Source: SZUA-252 sp035716005 (GTDB taxonomy: Bacteria; Eisenbacteria; RBG-16-71-46; SZUA-252). Taken from it: a DNA stretch of 64,000 bases. Below are positions 8,999 to 18,160 of the stretch, piece by piece (positions within the stretch are counted from its first letter, which is position 1; the number at the start of each line of letters is the position of its first letter). The translations under genes were made by a program, and so were the position numbers. A model generated the notes under the pieces. That model saw nothing but the letters and a program-made list of their open reading frames with translations, did not search any database and was not told where the DNA came from. The DNA lies in the NCBI GenBank assembly GCA_035716005.1, contig DASTKG010000129.1:12875-76874 (forward strand). The letters are read 5' to 3'.

Positions 8999-10483
8999 AT
9001 GAGCCGACCGGTACGCGTGCGCTTCGCGCCCAGCCCGACGGGCTATCTCCACGTCGGCGGGGCGCGGACCGCGCTCTTCAACTACCTCTTCGCCCGCCAT
9101 CACGGCGGCACCTTCGTCCTTCGGATCGAGGACACCGACCGCGAGCGCTCCACGCAGGAGTCGGTCGGCGCCATCTTCGAGGGACTCCGCTGGCTCGGGC
9201 TCCACTGGGACGAAGGTCCCGACGTGGGGGGCTCGCACGGCCCCTACTTCCAGAGCGAGCGCTTGCCGCGCTACGCGGAAGCGGCGAAGCGGCTCCTGGC
9301 GGAGGGGAAGGCCTACCGCTGCTTCTGCGCGCCGGACGATCTGAAGGCGCGGCGGGAGGCCGCGCTCAAGCGGGGCGAGCCGCCCAAGTACGACCGCAAG
9401 TGTCTCGCGATCCCCGCCGCCGAGGCCGAGGCGCGCGCCGCGAAGGGGGAGGCGCACGCCATCCGCTACCGCATGCCCGACGAGGGCGGGACGACGTGGC
9501 CCGACGCCGTGCGCGGCGACGTCACGTTCCAGAACGCGACCCTCGACGACCTCGTCATCTTCCGGGGCGACCAGCACCCGACCTACAACTTCGCCGCCGT
9601 CGTCGACGACTCCGCGATGGAGATCTCGCACGTCGTGCGGGGCGACGATCACATCTCGAACACGCCGCGCCAGATCCGGCTCTACGACGCGCTCGGGCTC
9701 GAGCCGCCGATCTTCGGGCACGTCCCGATGATCCTGGGCCCCGACGGGACGCGCCTCTCCAAGCGTCACGGCGCGCAGGCCGTCACGGAATTTCGCGACG
9801 TCGGCTACCTCCCGCAAGCGCTCGTGAACTTCCTCGCGCTCCTCGGCTGGGCGTACGACGGGGAGCGGGAGATCTTCACGATCGAGGAGCTCGCGAAGGT
9901 CTTCACGCTCGACCGGGTCTCCAAGAATCCCGCCATCTTCAACTACGAGAAACTCGACTGGATGAACGGGGAGTACTTCCGCGCGCTGCCGCTGGCGACG
10001 CGCGCCGAACTCGTGGTGGAGAACCTCCGCGAGACGAGCGCGCTCCCACCCGGGGCGTACGCCGACCGCGCCTACGTGGAGCGCGCCGTGGAGGCGGTGG
10101 GGGACCGCATGAAGCGGCCCCAGCAGTTCCTGGACTACGCCGCCTATCTCTTCGTCGACCGGGTCGAGCCGGAGCCGGGGCCGTGGGGCGAGCTCCAGGC
10201 GAAGGCGGGCGCCGCGGGGCGGCTCCGCCGGTTCGCCGATCTCCTCGAGGGAGGGGTCGCGTTCGAGCACGACCCGCTCGACCAGGCGGCGCGAGCCCTG
10301 GCCGGCGAGCTGGGCGTCAAGTTCGGCGACCTCGTCATGCCGGCGCGCATCGCGCTGACCGGCAAGAAGGTCAGCCCCGGCATCTTCGACGTGATCATGC
10401 TCCTCGGCCGCGAGCGGACGGTTCGGCGCCTTCGCGACATGGCCGATCGACTGGAGAGCGCGTCGCCGGCGGCGACGGCCTGA
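8999..10483 (+). CDS. gltX: Glutamate--tRNA ligase
   Basis: Class I aminoacyl-tRNA synthetase that charges tRNA-Glu with glutamate. The 494-residue length fits the bacterial discriminating or non-discriminating GluRS family. The HIGH-type motif appears as GYLHVGGARTALFNYLF (His18) and the KMSKS-type loop as RLSKRHG near residue 251. The TDRERS segment after the first half of the Rossmann fold is also diagnostic. The ATG at 8999 follows GAGGAG; an upstream TTG at 8981 is in frame but lacks a ribosome site. A tRNA-Glu gene lies 4 kb downstream on the other strand. Confidence 0.97.
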   Translation: MSRPVRVRFAPSPTGYLHVGGARTALFNYLFARHHGGTFVLRIEDTDRERSTQESVGAIFEGLRWLGLHWDEGPDVGGSHGPYFQSERLPRYAEAAKRLLAEGKAYRCFCAPDDLKARREAALKRGEPPKYDRKCLAIPAAEAEARAAKGEAHAIRYRMPDEGGTTWPDAVRGDVTFQNATLDDLVIFRGDQHPTYNFAAVVDDSAMEISHVVRGDDHISNTPRQIRLYDALGLEPPIFGHVPMILGPDGTRLSKRHGAQAVTEFRDVGYLPQALVNFLALLGWAYDGEREIFTIEELAKVFTLDRVSKNPAIFNYEKLDWMNGEYFRALPLATRAELVVENLRETSALPPGAYADRAYVERAVEAVGDRMKRPQQFLDYAAYLFVDRVEPEPGPWGELQAKAGAAGRLRRFADLLEGGVAFEHDPLDQAARALAGELGVKFGDLVMPARIALTGKKVSPGIFDVIMLLGRERTVRRLRDMADRLESASPAATA

Positions 10484-10512
10484 GCCCCGCGGCCGACGCG
10501 AATGATTCGAGC

Positions 10513-11694
10513 GTGAACGCCACGGAAGGCGTCCCACCGGCCCTGGCGGGGCTCCGTGTCGCGCTGGTTCACGACTGGCTGACCGGAATGCGCGGCGGGG
10601 AGAAGTGTCTCGAGGTCCTGGCCGAGATCTTCCCCGCGGCCGACCTCTACACGCTGGTCCACCGGAAGGGAACGGTGGCGCCCGTCATCGAGTCGCGCCG
10701 CGTCACCGAATCGTTCATCGCGCGCTTGCCGGGAGGACGGAAGCACTACCGCTGGTACGCGCCCTTCTTCCCGTTCGCCATCGAGACGTTCGATCTCACC
10801 GGCTACGACCTCGTCGTCTCGACGAGCCACTGCGTCGCGAAAGGCGCGGTGACGCGGGCCGACACGCTCCACGTCTGCTACTGCTTCACGCCCGTGCGCT
10901 ATTTCTGGGATCTCTATCCCGACTATTTCGGTCCCGGGAAGGGGAGCCGCGTCTCGCGGGCGACGGCGCCGCTCCTCGCGCACTACTACCGGCTCTGGGA
11001 TCGAGTGAGCGCGGACCGGGTCGACCTCTTCCTCGCCGACTCCGCTCACGTCCGCGACCGGATCGCGAAGCACTACCGCCGTCGCTCCCGCGTCGTTCAT
11101 CCGCCCGTCGACACGTCGGGCTTCGTTCCGGCCGCGATCGCCGCGGGAGCGGACGCGCCCTACCTGGTCGTCTCGGCCCTCGTTCCCTACAAGGGGGTGG
11201 AACGGACGATTCGAGTCTGCGCCGCTCGCGGCGTTCCGCTGCGGATCGTCGGGACCGGTCCGGACGAGTCGAGGCTCCGCGCCATGGCCGGCTCGGGCGT
11301 CCGCTTCGACGGCTGGCTCTCGGCGGAGGCGCTCCGCGACGCCTATCGCGAGTGCCGGGCCCTCATCCAGGCCCACGAGGAGGACTTCGGAATCGCGCCG
11401 GTGGAGGCCCTCGCGGCGGGGAGGCCGGTCGTGGCTCTCCGGAAGGGGGGCGCGTCGGAGGTCGTCACGCCCGAATGCGGCGTCCTCTACGACGACCCGA
11501 CCGACGCGGGGCTCTCGGCCGCGCTGGATCGATTCGAGGCGAGGTCGTTCGCCGCCGCCGCCCTTCGCGCGCGTTCCCTCGAGTTCTCGCGCGACGCGTA
11601 TCGGTCGAGGATGACCGAGTCGCTGACCCGGGCCTGGGAGCTCTTCCGGGCCCGCGCCGGGGCGCCCTTCCCGCTCGACGCGATGGCCGACTGA
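10513..11694 (+). CDS. Glycosyltransferase family 4 (WbaZ-like mannosyltransferase)
   Basis: Cytoplasmic GT-B fold enzyme of about 393 residues, probably adding a hexose to a lipid-linked glycan. The N-terminus has ALVHDWLTGMRGGEKCLE, characteristic of the WbaZ-like branch of GT4. The C-terminal donor-binding half has the EX7E motif in HEEDFGIAPVEALAAGRPVV. The GTG at 10513 is the best start before the conserved core, although its ribosome site is weak; the reading frame extends far upstream only as a shadow of gltX. It ends 15 bp from the convergent M16 gene. Donor sugar is inferred from family only. Confidence 0.88.
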   Translation: MNATEGVPPALAGLRVALVHDWLTGMRGGEKCLEVLAEIFPAADLYTLVHRKGTVAPVIESRRVTESFIARLPGGRKHYRWYAPFFPFAIETFDLTGYDLVVSTSHCVAKGAVTRADTLHVCYCFTPVRYFWDLYPDYFGPGKGSRVSRATAPLLAHYYRLWDRVSADRVDLFLADSAHVRDRIAKHYRRRSRVVHPPVDTSGFVPAAIAAGADAPYLVVSALVPYKGVERTIRVCAARGVPLRIVGTGPDESRLRAMAGSGVRFDGWLSAEALRDAYRECRALIQAHEEDFGIAPVEALAAGRPVVALRKGGASEVVTPECGVLYDDPTDAGLSAALDRFEARSFAAAALRARSLEFSRDAYRSRMTESLTRAWELFRARAGAPFPLDAMAD

Positions 11695-11709
11695 GGGGAG
11701 CCCTCCCGG

Positions 11710-14529
11710 CTACTTCGGGACCTCCTTGTGGTCGCCCGCCACGACGAGGATCATCCGATCCGGGTGGATGTGTTTCCGGATCGCCTCGTTCACCTGCCCG
11801 AGGGTCACGGCGCGAAAGCGGGCGGGGTAGTCGTCCAGGTACTTCGGCCCGAATCCGAACTTCTCCGCGTACGTGAGCTGCGCCGCGACCCCCGCGTTCG
11901 TCCCCAGCCGCACCTGGAAATTCCCGGCGAAGAAGCTCTTCTGCGACTCCACCTCCTCGGCGGTGATCCCGTCGCGCACGTACTGCTCCACCACCTCGCG
12001 CGACGAGCGGATCGCCTTCGCCGCGTTCTGGGGGGCGACGGCGGCGATGACGGCCCAGGCGCCGTCGATGTCGTCGATCCAGAAGAATCGCGAGACGATG
12101 CTGTAGGAGAGCCCCTCCGTGTCGCGCACGCGCTTTCCGACTCGCGACGTGAGCCCCGACTGTCCCAGGGCCGCGTTCGCGATCATGCAGGCTTCGTAGT
12201 CGGAATCCCCCCGCGCGAGACCCCCGGCGTGGCCGAGAAAGAAGTTCGTGTTCGCTTTGCCGGGCATCGTCTCCACGACCTCTCGGGCGGCGCCGGCCTC
12301 GGCGCGGGGCGGCGCGACGACCGGGCGCTCGCCTCGCGGCATCGCGCCGAAGAGGGACGTGACGAGCGCGATCGTCTCCTTCGGGTCGACGTCGCCGACG
12401 ATCGAGAGGATCGTCCCCGTCCCGACGAATCGCCGGGCATGGTAGGCGCGAAGATCGGCCACGCTCCCGGCGTCGATCGAGGAGAGCCATCCCTCCTTCG
12501 TCGGCGCGGCGTAGGGGTGACCGGCCGGGTAGACGAGCCGCGAGAGCCGGTCGGCCGCGCGCTGCTGCGTGTTGTCGTCGGCCTTCAGGATCTCCGCGCG
12601 GTATTCCTCCTTCGCCTTCGCGAGCTCGTCGGCGCCGAACGTGGGCCGGAGGAGATCGTCGGAGAGCGTCTGGAGGAGGAGTTTCAGGTCGCGCGCCATC
12701 CCCGAGCCGACGATCGAAGTCTCCAGCAAATCGGAGCCGATCGTGAGCCGTGCGCCGGCGTCGTCGAGGCGGGCCGCGATCTCGCTCTTGGTTCGCCCCG
12801 CGGCGCCGCGCGTCAGCATCTTCGCGACGAGGCCCGGTAGGGCCGGCTGATCCGCCGGGGCGTGGATTCGACCGGAGCGGACGATCCCGTGGATCGCCAC
12901 GGTCGGGACCGAACGATTGGCGAGAACCTGGACGACGAGGCCGTTCGGCAGCTCGACGCGGAGCGTGCGAGCGGCGAACGATGCGCCCTCGCCCGGTTCC
13001 GACGCGCCGCCGGCGCCGGACTTCTTCGACTTGCTCTTCGCCGCCGGCTTGGCGGGTTCCTTCACCGGGGGGGCCGCGGCCTCGCCGCCGATCGGGACGA
13101 ACCAGCCGACCGTCGCCTTGTCGGGCGTGAAATAGGTCGCGGCGACCCGCTTCACGTCGTCGGCCGTGACCGACTTGATGCCGTCGAGGTACTTCACGAA
13201 CCACTTCCAGTCGGCGGAGGCCACCGCCTCGCCGAGGGCCGACGCCATCTCGTACGTCCCGTCCCGGCGCCGCACCGTCGCGACCTCGACCTGCTTCTTC
13301 GCCCGCTCCAGTTCATCCGCGGTCACGCCGTCGCGCGCCACGCTCGCGAGCGCGGCCTTCAACGCCGCCTCCGCCTTCTCGTGCGTCGATCCCGGGGCCA
13401 CCGTGGCCTGCACGGAGAAGGGGTAGGGATCGTGGAGCGTGTAGTTCCAGGCGTCGACGTCGCTGGCGAGCCGCGTTTCCACGAGTCCCTGGTAGAGCCG
13501 CGAGTTCACGCCGCTCGACAGAATGACCTGTAAGAGCTCGAGCGGAAGGAAGTCGGGGTGGAGCGATCCGGGCCGGAGGTAGGCGATCTGAACCACGCCG
13601 AACGTGCCGGGACGCCTCACGATCACGCGCCGCTCGCCCTCCTGCGGCGGCTCGACCGTGATCACCTTCGGGATCGGCGCCTTGGAGCGCGGGAAGACGC
13701 CGAACTCGCGCTCGAAGAGGCGCAGGGCCGCGTCGTCGTCGAAATCGCCCACGATCACGGCCGTCGCGTTGTCGGGGTGGAAGAAACGCCTGTAATGCTC
13801 GCGCAGGGTCTCCGTCGAGACGCCCTCGATGTCGCTCCGGTATCCGATCGTGTCCCAGTGGTAGGGATGCGCCGTGACGGACGCGCCGACGACGGCCTTG
13901 TCGAGCGCGCCGTAGGGGTTGTTCTCGCCGATTTCGTATTCGTTCCGGACGACCGACATCTCCGGCTGGCGCTCGCTGTCGAGGAGGAGCGCGCGACCGA
14001 GGCGATCGGCCTCGATCTTCATGGCGAGTTCGAGCTTGTCGGAGGGGAGCGTGGAGTACCCGGTCATGCGGTCGTTCCACGTCGTCATGTTCGAGGATCC
14101 GAAGTCGGCGCCGGCCGCGTAGAGGACTTCCTGGATCGTCTTCTTACCGTTCGCCTTTCCGTAGTTCTTGGTGCTCTTGTTGAAGAGAAGATGCTCGAGG
14201 AGATGGGCGGATCCGGTGGCGCCGGGCCACTCGTTGCGGGAGCCGACGTGATAGACGACCAGGAAGGTGACGACCGGGACGCTTCGGTTCGGGACGAGCA
14301 GGACGTTCATGCCGTTCGTCTTCAGCCGGTACTCCGTGATCCCCGCCATCGAGTCGACCCGCTCCACGTTCGCGGAGAGCCGGCCTCGGGATCCCGTCGC
14401 TTCGCGCGGCTGGGCCGACGCCTGGGGCGTCGTGGCGGCGCCGATCGACGCGGCCAGGAGAGCCCCGAGGAGGGCGCGGCCGGGACGGAGATACTTCAGG
14501 GAGTCGCGGTCGAGGGAGAGAGTTCGCAT
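11710..14529 (-). CDS. M16 (pitrilysin/insulinase) peptidase with two M16 units
   Basis: Exported zinc peptidase of 939 residues. The N-terminus carries a signal peptide (ALLGALLAASIGAATTPQASA). Unit one has the inverted zinc motif HLLEH at residues 109-113 with the further Glu ligand in RNEYEIGEN. Unit two, after a Pro/Lys/Ser-rich linker (AAKSKSKKSG), has the M16 fold (TKSEIAARLDDAGA) but no HxxEH. Such pairs form the clam-shell, with one catalytic and one inactive half. The gene lies downstream of two tRNA genes on the same strand and could share their transcript; its own ribosome site (GGAAAGG) is distant. Confidence 0.92.
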   Translation of the reverse strand: MRTLSLDRDSLKYLRPGRALLGALLAASIGAATTPQASAQPREATGSRGRLSANVERVDSMAGITEYRLKTNGMNVLLVPNRSVPVVTFLVVYHVGSRNEWPGATGSAHLLEHLLFNKSTKNYGKANGKKTIQEVLYAAGADFGSSNMTTWNDRMTGYSTLPSDKLELAMKIEADRLGRALLLDSERQPEMSVVRNEYEIGENNPYGALDKAVVGASVTAHPYHWDTIGYRSDIEGVSTETLREHYRRFFHPDNATAVIVGDFDDDAALRLFEREFGVFPRSKAPIPKVITVEPPQEGERRVIVRRPGTFGVVQIAYLRPGSLHPDFLPLELLQVILSSGVNSRLYQGLVETRLASDVDAWNYTLHDPYPFSVQATVAPGSTHEKAEAALKAALASVARDGVTADELERAKKQVEVATVRRRDGTYEMASALGEAVASADWKWFVKYLDGIKSVTADDVKRVAATYFTPDKATVGWFVPIGGEAAAPPVKEPAKPAAKSKSKKSGAGGASEPGEGASFAARTLRVELPNGLVVQVLANRSVPTVAIHGIVRSGRIHAPADQPALPGLVAKMLTRGAAGRTKSEIAARLDDAGARLTIGSDLLETSIVGSGMARDLKLLLQTLSDDLLRPTFGADELAKAKEEYRAEILKADDNTQQRAADRLSRLVYPAGHPYAAPTKEGWLSSIDAGSVADLRAYHARRFVGTGTILSIVGDVDPKETIALVTSLFGAMPRGERPVVAPPRAEAGAAREVVETMPGKANTNFFLGHAGGLARGDSDYEACMIANAALGQSGLTSRVGKRVRDTEGLSYSIVSRFFWIDDIDGAWAVIAAVAPQNAAKAIRSSREVVEQYVRDGITAEEVESQKSFFAGNFQVRLGTNAGVAAQLTYAEKFGFGPKYLDDYPARFRAVTLGQVNEAIRKHIHPDRMILVVAGDHKEVPK

Positions 14530-14618
14530 GTCGGTCGGGGCCTTTCCGGCGTGGGGGTCCGAGGCGTCGGGGTATCAGGGGGTCCGGCGGATTGGATGCG
14601 GAAAAGGTGGAAGCCGGT

Positions 14619-14693
14619 TGGTAGCGCTACGGGGATTCGAACCCCGGTTTGATGGCTGAGAACCACCCGTCCTGACCCCTAGACGATAGCGCC
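14619..14693 (-). tRNA. tRNA-Glu (anticodon CUC)
   Basis: Cloverleaf folded by eye, 75 nt including an encoded CCA. The acceptor stem GGCGCTA pairs with TAGCGCT (one G-U). The D arm has the GTC/GGAC form of bacterial tRNA-Glu. The anticodon loop TTCTCAG gives CUC and reads GAG. The T arm CGGGG-TTCGAAT-CCCCG is perfect. Confidence 0.95.
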
Positions 14694-14722
14694 CCATCCG
14701 GCTTCCACGCGGATCGTTAAGT

Positions 14723-14796
14723 TGGCTGGGGGAAGAGGATTCGAACCCCTGTACCGTGGTCCAGAGCCACGTGTCCTACCACTGGACGATCCCCCA
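14723..14796 (-). tRNA. tRNA-Gln (anticodon CUG)
   Basis: 74 nt with encoded CCA. The acceptor stem TGGGGGA pairs perfectly with TCCCCCA. The anticodon loop CTCTGGA gives CUG and reads CAG. It sits 29 bp upstream of tRNA-Glu on the same strand, probably one transcript. Confidence 0.95.
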
Positions 14797-14807
14797 ACGG
14801 GCTGAAA

Positions 14808-14836
14808 AAACTATCACGCGCGGGGCGGCCGGTCAA
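14808..14836 (-). promoter_or_regulatory. Promoter for the tRNA-Gln/tRNA-Glu transcript
   Basis: On the minus strand TTGACC (14836-14831) is separated by 17 bp from TAGTTT (14813-14808). The predicted start falls at about 14801, five bases before the mature tRNA-Gln. The -35 overlaps the dedA stop codon. Confidence 0.6.
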
Positions 14837-15474
14837 CCGGCCTGGCTCGGCTTCCGGCGCTCTCCGCGGAAGTGCTGGCGAAGGAAGAGGGCGAAGAGGA
14901 GGAGGAGACCGATGACGACCACGAGGTCGAACCCGTGCCAGAAGGACTTGATCTTCTCCCAGTTCTCCCGGAAGAGGACGCCCACGTAGGCGAGCGCGAA
15001 GGACCAGGGCGCCGAACCGAGGAACGTGTAGAGCGTGAAGCGCCAGAAGGGGACTCGCGCGGCTCCGGCCGGGAGCGAGACGAACGTGCGGACGATCGGG
15101 AGGAGCCGCGTCCAGAACGCGACCTTCAGGCCGTGCTTGTGGAGCCAGTGCTCGGCTCGATCGTACTCTTCCATGCGGATCAGCCTGTACTTCGCGAGGG
15201 CCTCGGCCGCGGCGCGGCCCCCCTTCATGCCGGCCCAGTAGGCGATCCACGAGCCGAGCACGTTGCCGGCGGCGCCCGCGAGGGTCACGCCCCATAGGGT
15301 GAAGCGCCCCGTCGTGACGAGGTAGCCGGAGAAGGGCATGATGATCTCGCTGGGGAGCGGAATGCACGCGCTCTCGATCGCCATGCAGAGCACGATGCCG
15401 CCGTAGCCGAGCGCGGAAATGGTGGAGAGAATGAAGGCCGACAGGGGCGCGACGATCTGTTCGAGCAGATGCAC
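14833..15474 (-). CDS. DedA family membrane protein
   Basis: Inner-membrane protein of 213 residues of the DedA/SNARE-associated (VTT) family, now linked to undecaprenyl-phosphate or phospholipid flipping. Diagnostic segments are the amphipathic ESACIPLPSEIIMPFSGYL near residue 34 and the conserved arginine block TRLLPIVRTFVSLPAGAARVPFWRF. Several hydrophobic helices follow. Translation begins with a GTG at 15474 that has no Shine-Dalgarno. A promoter-like element ends six bases upstream, so the mRNA may be leaderless. The gene diverges from the LVIVD protein gene. Its transported lipid cannot be told from sequence. Confidence 0.9.
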   Translation of the reverse strand: MHLLEQIVAPLSAFILSTISALGYGGIVLCMAIESACIPLPSEIIMPFSGYLVTTGRFTLWGVTLAGAAGNVLGSWIAYWAGMKGGRAAAEALAKYRLIRMEEYDRAEHWLHKHGLKVAFWTRLLPIVRTFVSLPAGAARVPFWRFTLYTFLGSAPWSFALAYVGVLFRENWEKIKSFWHGFDLVVVIGLLLLFALFLRQHFRGERRKPSQAG

Positions 15475-15480
15475 GGCGAA

Positions 15481-15510
15481 ACCCTACCCGGAGCGGTGGG
15501 AGCCCGACAA
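15481..15510 (-). promoter_or_regulatory. Promoter of the dedA-like gene
   Basis: On the minus strand TTGTCG (15510-15505), an 18-bp spacer and TAGGGT (15486-15481). The start of transcription should fall on or next to the GTG start codon at 15474. Confidence 0.5.
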
Positions 15511-15527
15511 GCGGAAAGACTTCATTC

Positions 15528-15556
15528 TTGAGGGGCTTAGGAGGGCATGATAGCGT
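15528..15556 (+). promoter_or_regulatory. Promoter of the LVIVD-repeat protein gene
   Basis: TTGAGG, a 17-bp spacer and TAGCGT (15551-15556). Transcription would begin near 15563, so the upstream in-frame ATG at 15547 would be outside the mRNA and the ATG at 15565 almost leaderless. Confidence 0.5.
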
Positions 15557-15564
15557 CGACGGGA

Positions 15565-18144
15565 ATGCGACGACTCCAGCGCCGTGAACCCGCCCTTCTC
15601 GAGGTCATCCGTCCCGTCCACGCATGGATGTCGCTGGTCGGGCTCGTTCTGTCCGCGCCCGGAGCGTGGGCCGCGCCCGAATCGTTCGGGGCCCGCCAAT
15701 CGCCGCTCGCGCTGTCGCCGGAGTACGGCGAAATCGCTTTCTCGGACCCGGGCGCCGGGACCGGAACGATGGTCGTCTCCACCCGCGAGGGGGTGGAGGT
15801 GCGCCTCGCGACCTCTCCCGGCGGGGATCCCGTCGGAATCTACCGAGCGCCGGGCGCCGTCGAGGGGCTCGCGGTCCGAGGCACGCGGGCTTATCTCTTC
15901 CAGGGCGTCCGCGGCATCACGGCCCTCGATCTCTCCGATCCCGCGAGCCCCGTCGTCTCGGCGTCCGCCACGACGCCGAGCGCGGTCCGAATGGGCGCCG
16001 TTCTCGAGGACGGATCGTGCGTCGCGGCGAGCGATTCCTTCGTTCACGTCTTTCGCCTCGGGAGCGGCGGAGAACTCGCGCTCGCCCAGAGCGTGTCGTA
16101 CGGCGACGGCCGCCTGATCCGCCGCGTCCGCGCTCAAGGCGATTCCATCCTCGTCGTCGCCTCGCGTCCCGGCGTCCTGGCGAGGCTCTACGTCACGATC
16201 TATCGGTTTCCGACGGGCGCCACGTCGTTGACGCGACTCCACGAATGGATCTCGAACAACAAGGGTGCGAACGACGCTGTCTGGTCGCCGCCGATCGCGT
16301 TCATCGCCAACGGGAGCGCCGGCATCTACACGCTCAATACCGCGACGGGAGTCTTCGGGGCGACCACTCCCTTCGCGAACGGGCTTCTCGTTCGCGCCCT
16401 GGGTTTGACTCCGTCCGACCTCTTCGGAGTGGGAGAGGCCAGGTCCCTGCAACGGTTCCCGCGTTTCGGAGCGCTCGGCGACAGCCTCCCCATCGCGCAA
16501 ACGGTGGAGACGCTCGACCTCGAGCCCGTCGCCGTCGCAGCGGACGGCCCGTACGCGTACGTGTCGACGAGAGACGTAATCGCGTCCGTCGATCCCGACG
16601 AAGCCGGGCGCTCGCAGATCGAGTTCCCGGTTTCCAGCGGCGTCCCGCGGGCCCCCATCGCTCCGATTCGGAGCGTCGGCCGCTCGAGGCGCATCGTGAT
16701 CGACCAGGGCCTCGCCTACGTCGCCGACTACACCGGCGGCCTTCGGATCCATCGCGCCGGCGGCGCCGACACGAGTCTCGTCGGCGTGCTTCCTCCGGCC
16801 GTGAACGGACGAACGGTCGATCTCGCGCTCGACGCGGCGCAGTCGAGGCTTTATCTCGCGTCCGGGACCGCGGGGCTCGAAGTCGTCGACGTGGCCGATC
16901 CCGCCGCGCCGCAGCGGCTGGGAAGTCTCGTCCTTCCCGGATCCGCGAGCGCCGTCGCGATCCTCGACGCGAACAACGTGGCGGTGGCGCGAACCGGCAA
17001 TTTCGGCGCGGGCGTCACCTTCGTCGACGTTTCGACGCCGACGTCGCCGGTCGCGCGGGGATCGGTGAACTCGCCGCTCGTCCTCGATCCGCGCGCGCTC
17101 GCCGCGCGGGACACGATCCTCTTCGTCGCCGACCACCAGCTCGGCCTCCTCTCGATCGGCTTCGGGAATCCGGATGCCCCGGCCACGGTGGGAATTCCGA
17201 GCGGCGCCGGCGCTCGCGACCTCGATCTCCAGGGGAACATCCTGCTCGTGGCCTCGCGGTCCCGAGGTCTTCAGGTCGTCGACGTCTTCAATCCCGCCGC
17301 GCCGCTCCTCCGATCGGAAGTGCCGCTCCCGCCCGTGCTCGGGGTGACCCGGAACGGATCGACGGCGATCGCGTGCCTGGGGGACGAAGGGGTCGCGATC
17401 GTCGATCTCACCTCGCCGTCGTCGGCGAGTCTCCGATCGATCGTCGCCGCGGCCGGATTCCCGCGCGATGCCGCGTGGGTGGGGGACTCGCTTCTGATCG
17501 CGGGGGGAACCTCCGTCGACCGATTCCTCCTGGCGCCCGCGATCCCCGCACCGGGTGGGCTCTCCGTCACCCTCGACCCCGTCTCGGCGCTTCCTCGCGC
17601 CTATCTCGCCTGGAGCGTGGGCGAGGTCGTGGGTCAGGTCGGCTGGAACCTCTATCGCGAAGCGAGCCCAGCCATCTCCGGCTCCCAGCCGCCCGCGGGG
17701 ACGCGCATCAACGGGCTTCTGATCGATCCGGCGGCCCGGAGCGCCCTCGACTCCGGCGTCGTGCCCGGCGCGGAGAACCGTTACCGTCTGGAGGCCGTCT
17801 TCGAGGACGGCCGGCTCCTGACCGTCGCCGAGGGCTCCGTCATCGTCTCGGCCGAAGCCCGCCTCGGCCGCCCCTACCCGAACCCCTTCCGGTCGGCCGA
17901 CGGGGGTGTCGAGCTCCCGTACCAGACCACCCACGCGGCGGCCACCGTCACTCTGACCGTCGTCGACGTGAGGGGCCGGGCGATCCGTGAGATCACCGCT
18001 TCCGGTCCGGCCTCGGGCGGGTTCGGATCGATCGGTTGGGACGGGCGCGATCGAGACGGTCGTCGCGTGCCGGGCGGGGTCTACTACTTATATATGCGGG
18101 GCGGTGGGATCGACGACGCGCGCGCGGTCGTCCACGTCCCCTGA
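15565..18144 (+). CDS. Secreted LVIVD-repeat beta-propeller protein with FlgD-like C-terminal domain
   Basis: Exported protein of about 859 residues. A hydrophobic stretch WMSLVGLVLSAPGAWA serves as signal peptide. The body is made of LVIVD-type repeats, for example AGLEVVDVADPAAPQRLGSL and RGLQVVDVFNPAAPLLRSEV, which fold as beta-propeller blades. A short fibronectin-like region (QVGWNLYREA) comes next. The C-terminus (about 765-859) starts RPYPNPFRS and ends in a FlgD-like Ig domain (GWDGRDRDGRRVPGGVYY), as in FCB sorting signals. The reading frame opens at 15547, but the promoter position favours 15565. No catalytic motif seen; binding or structural role inferred. Confidence 0.82.
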   Translation: MRRLQRREPALLEVIRPVHAWMSLVGLVLSAPGAWAAPESFGARQSPLALSPEYGEIAFSDPGAGTGTMVVSTREGVEVRLATSPGGDPVGIYRAPGAVEGLAVRGTRAYLFQGVRGITALDLSDPASPVVSASATTPSAVRMGAVLEDGSCVAASDSFVHVFRLGSGGELALAQSVSYGDGRLIRRVRAQGDSILVVASRPGVLARLYVTIYRFPTGATSLTRLHEWISNNKGANDAVWSPPIAFIANGSAGIYTLNTATGVFGATTPFANGLLVRALGLTPSDLFGVGEARSLQRFPRFGALGDSLPIAQTVETLDLEPVAVAADGPYAYVSTRDVIASVDPDEAGRSQIEFPVSSGVPRAPIAPIRSVGRSRRIVIDQGLAYVADYTGGLRIHRAGGADTSLVGVLPPAVNGRTVDLALDAAQSRLYLASGTAGLEVVDVADPAAPQRLGSLVLPGSASAVAILDANNVAVARTGNFGAGVTFVDVSTPTSPVARGSVNSPLVLDPRALAARDTILFVADHQLGLLSIGFGNPDAPATVGIPSGAGARDLDLQGNILLVASRSRGLQVVDVFNPAAPLLRSEVPLPPVLGVTRNGSTAIACLGDEGVAIVDLTSPSSASLRSIVAAAGFPRDAAWVGDSLLIAGGTSVDRFLLAPAIPAPGGLSVTLDPVSALPRAYLAWSVGEVVGQVGWNLYREASPAISGSQPPAGTRINGLLIDPAARSALDSGVVPGAENRYRLEAVFEDGRLLTVAEGSVIVSAEARLGRPYPNPFRSADGGVELPYQTTHAAATVTLTVVDVRGRAIREITASGPASGGFGSIGWDGRDRDGRRVPGGVYYLYMRGGGIDDARAVVHVP

Positions 18145-18160
18145 GCCCGGGCGGGCCCGC

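Noticed and set aside
12700..12860. Broken second zinc site in the M16 protein as a sign of a pseudogene
   Set aside because: Loss of HxxEH in the second unit is normal for two-unit M16 enzymes, and the frame is complete.
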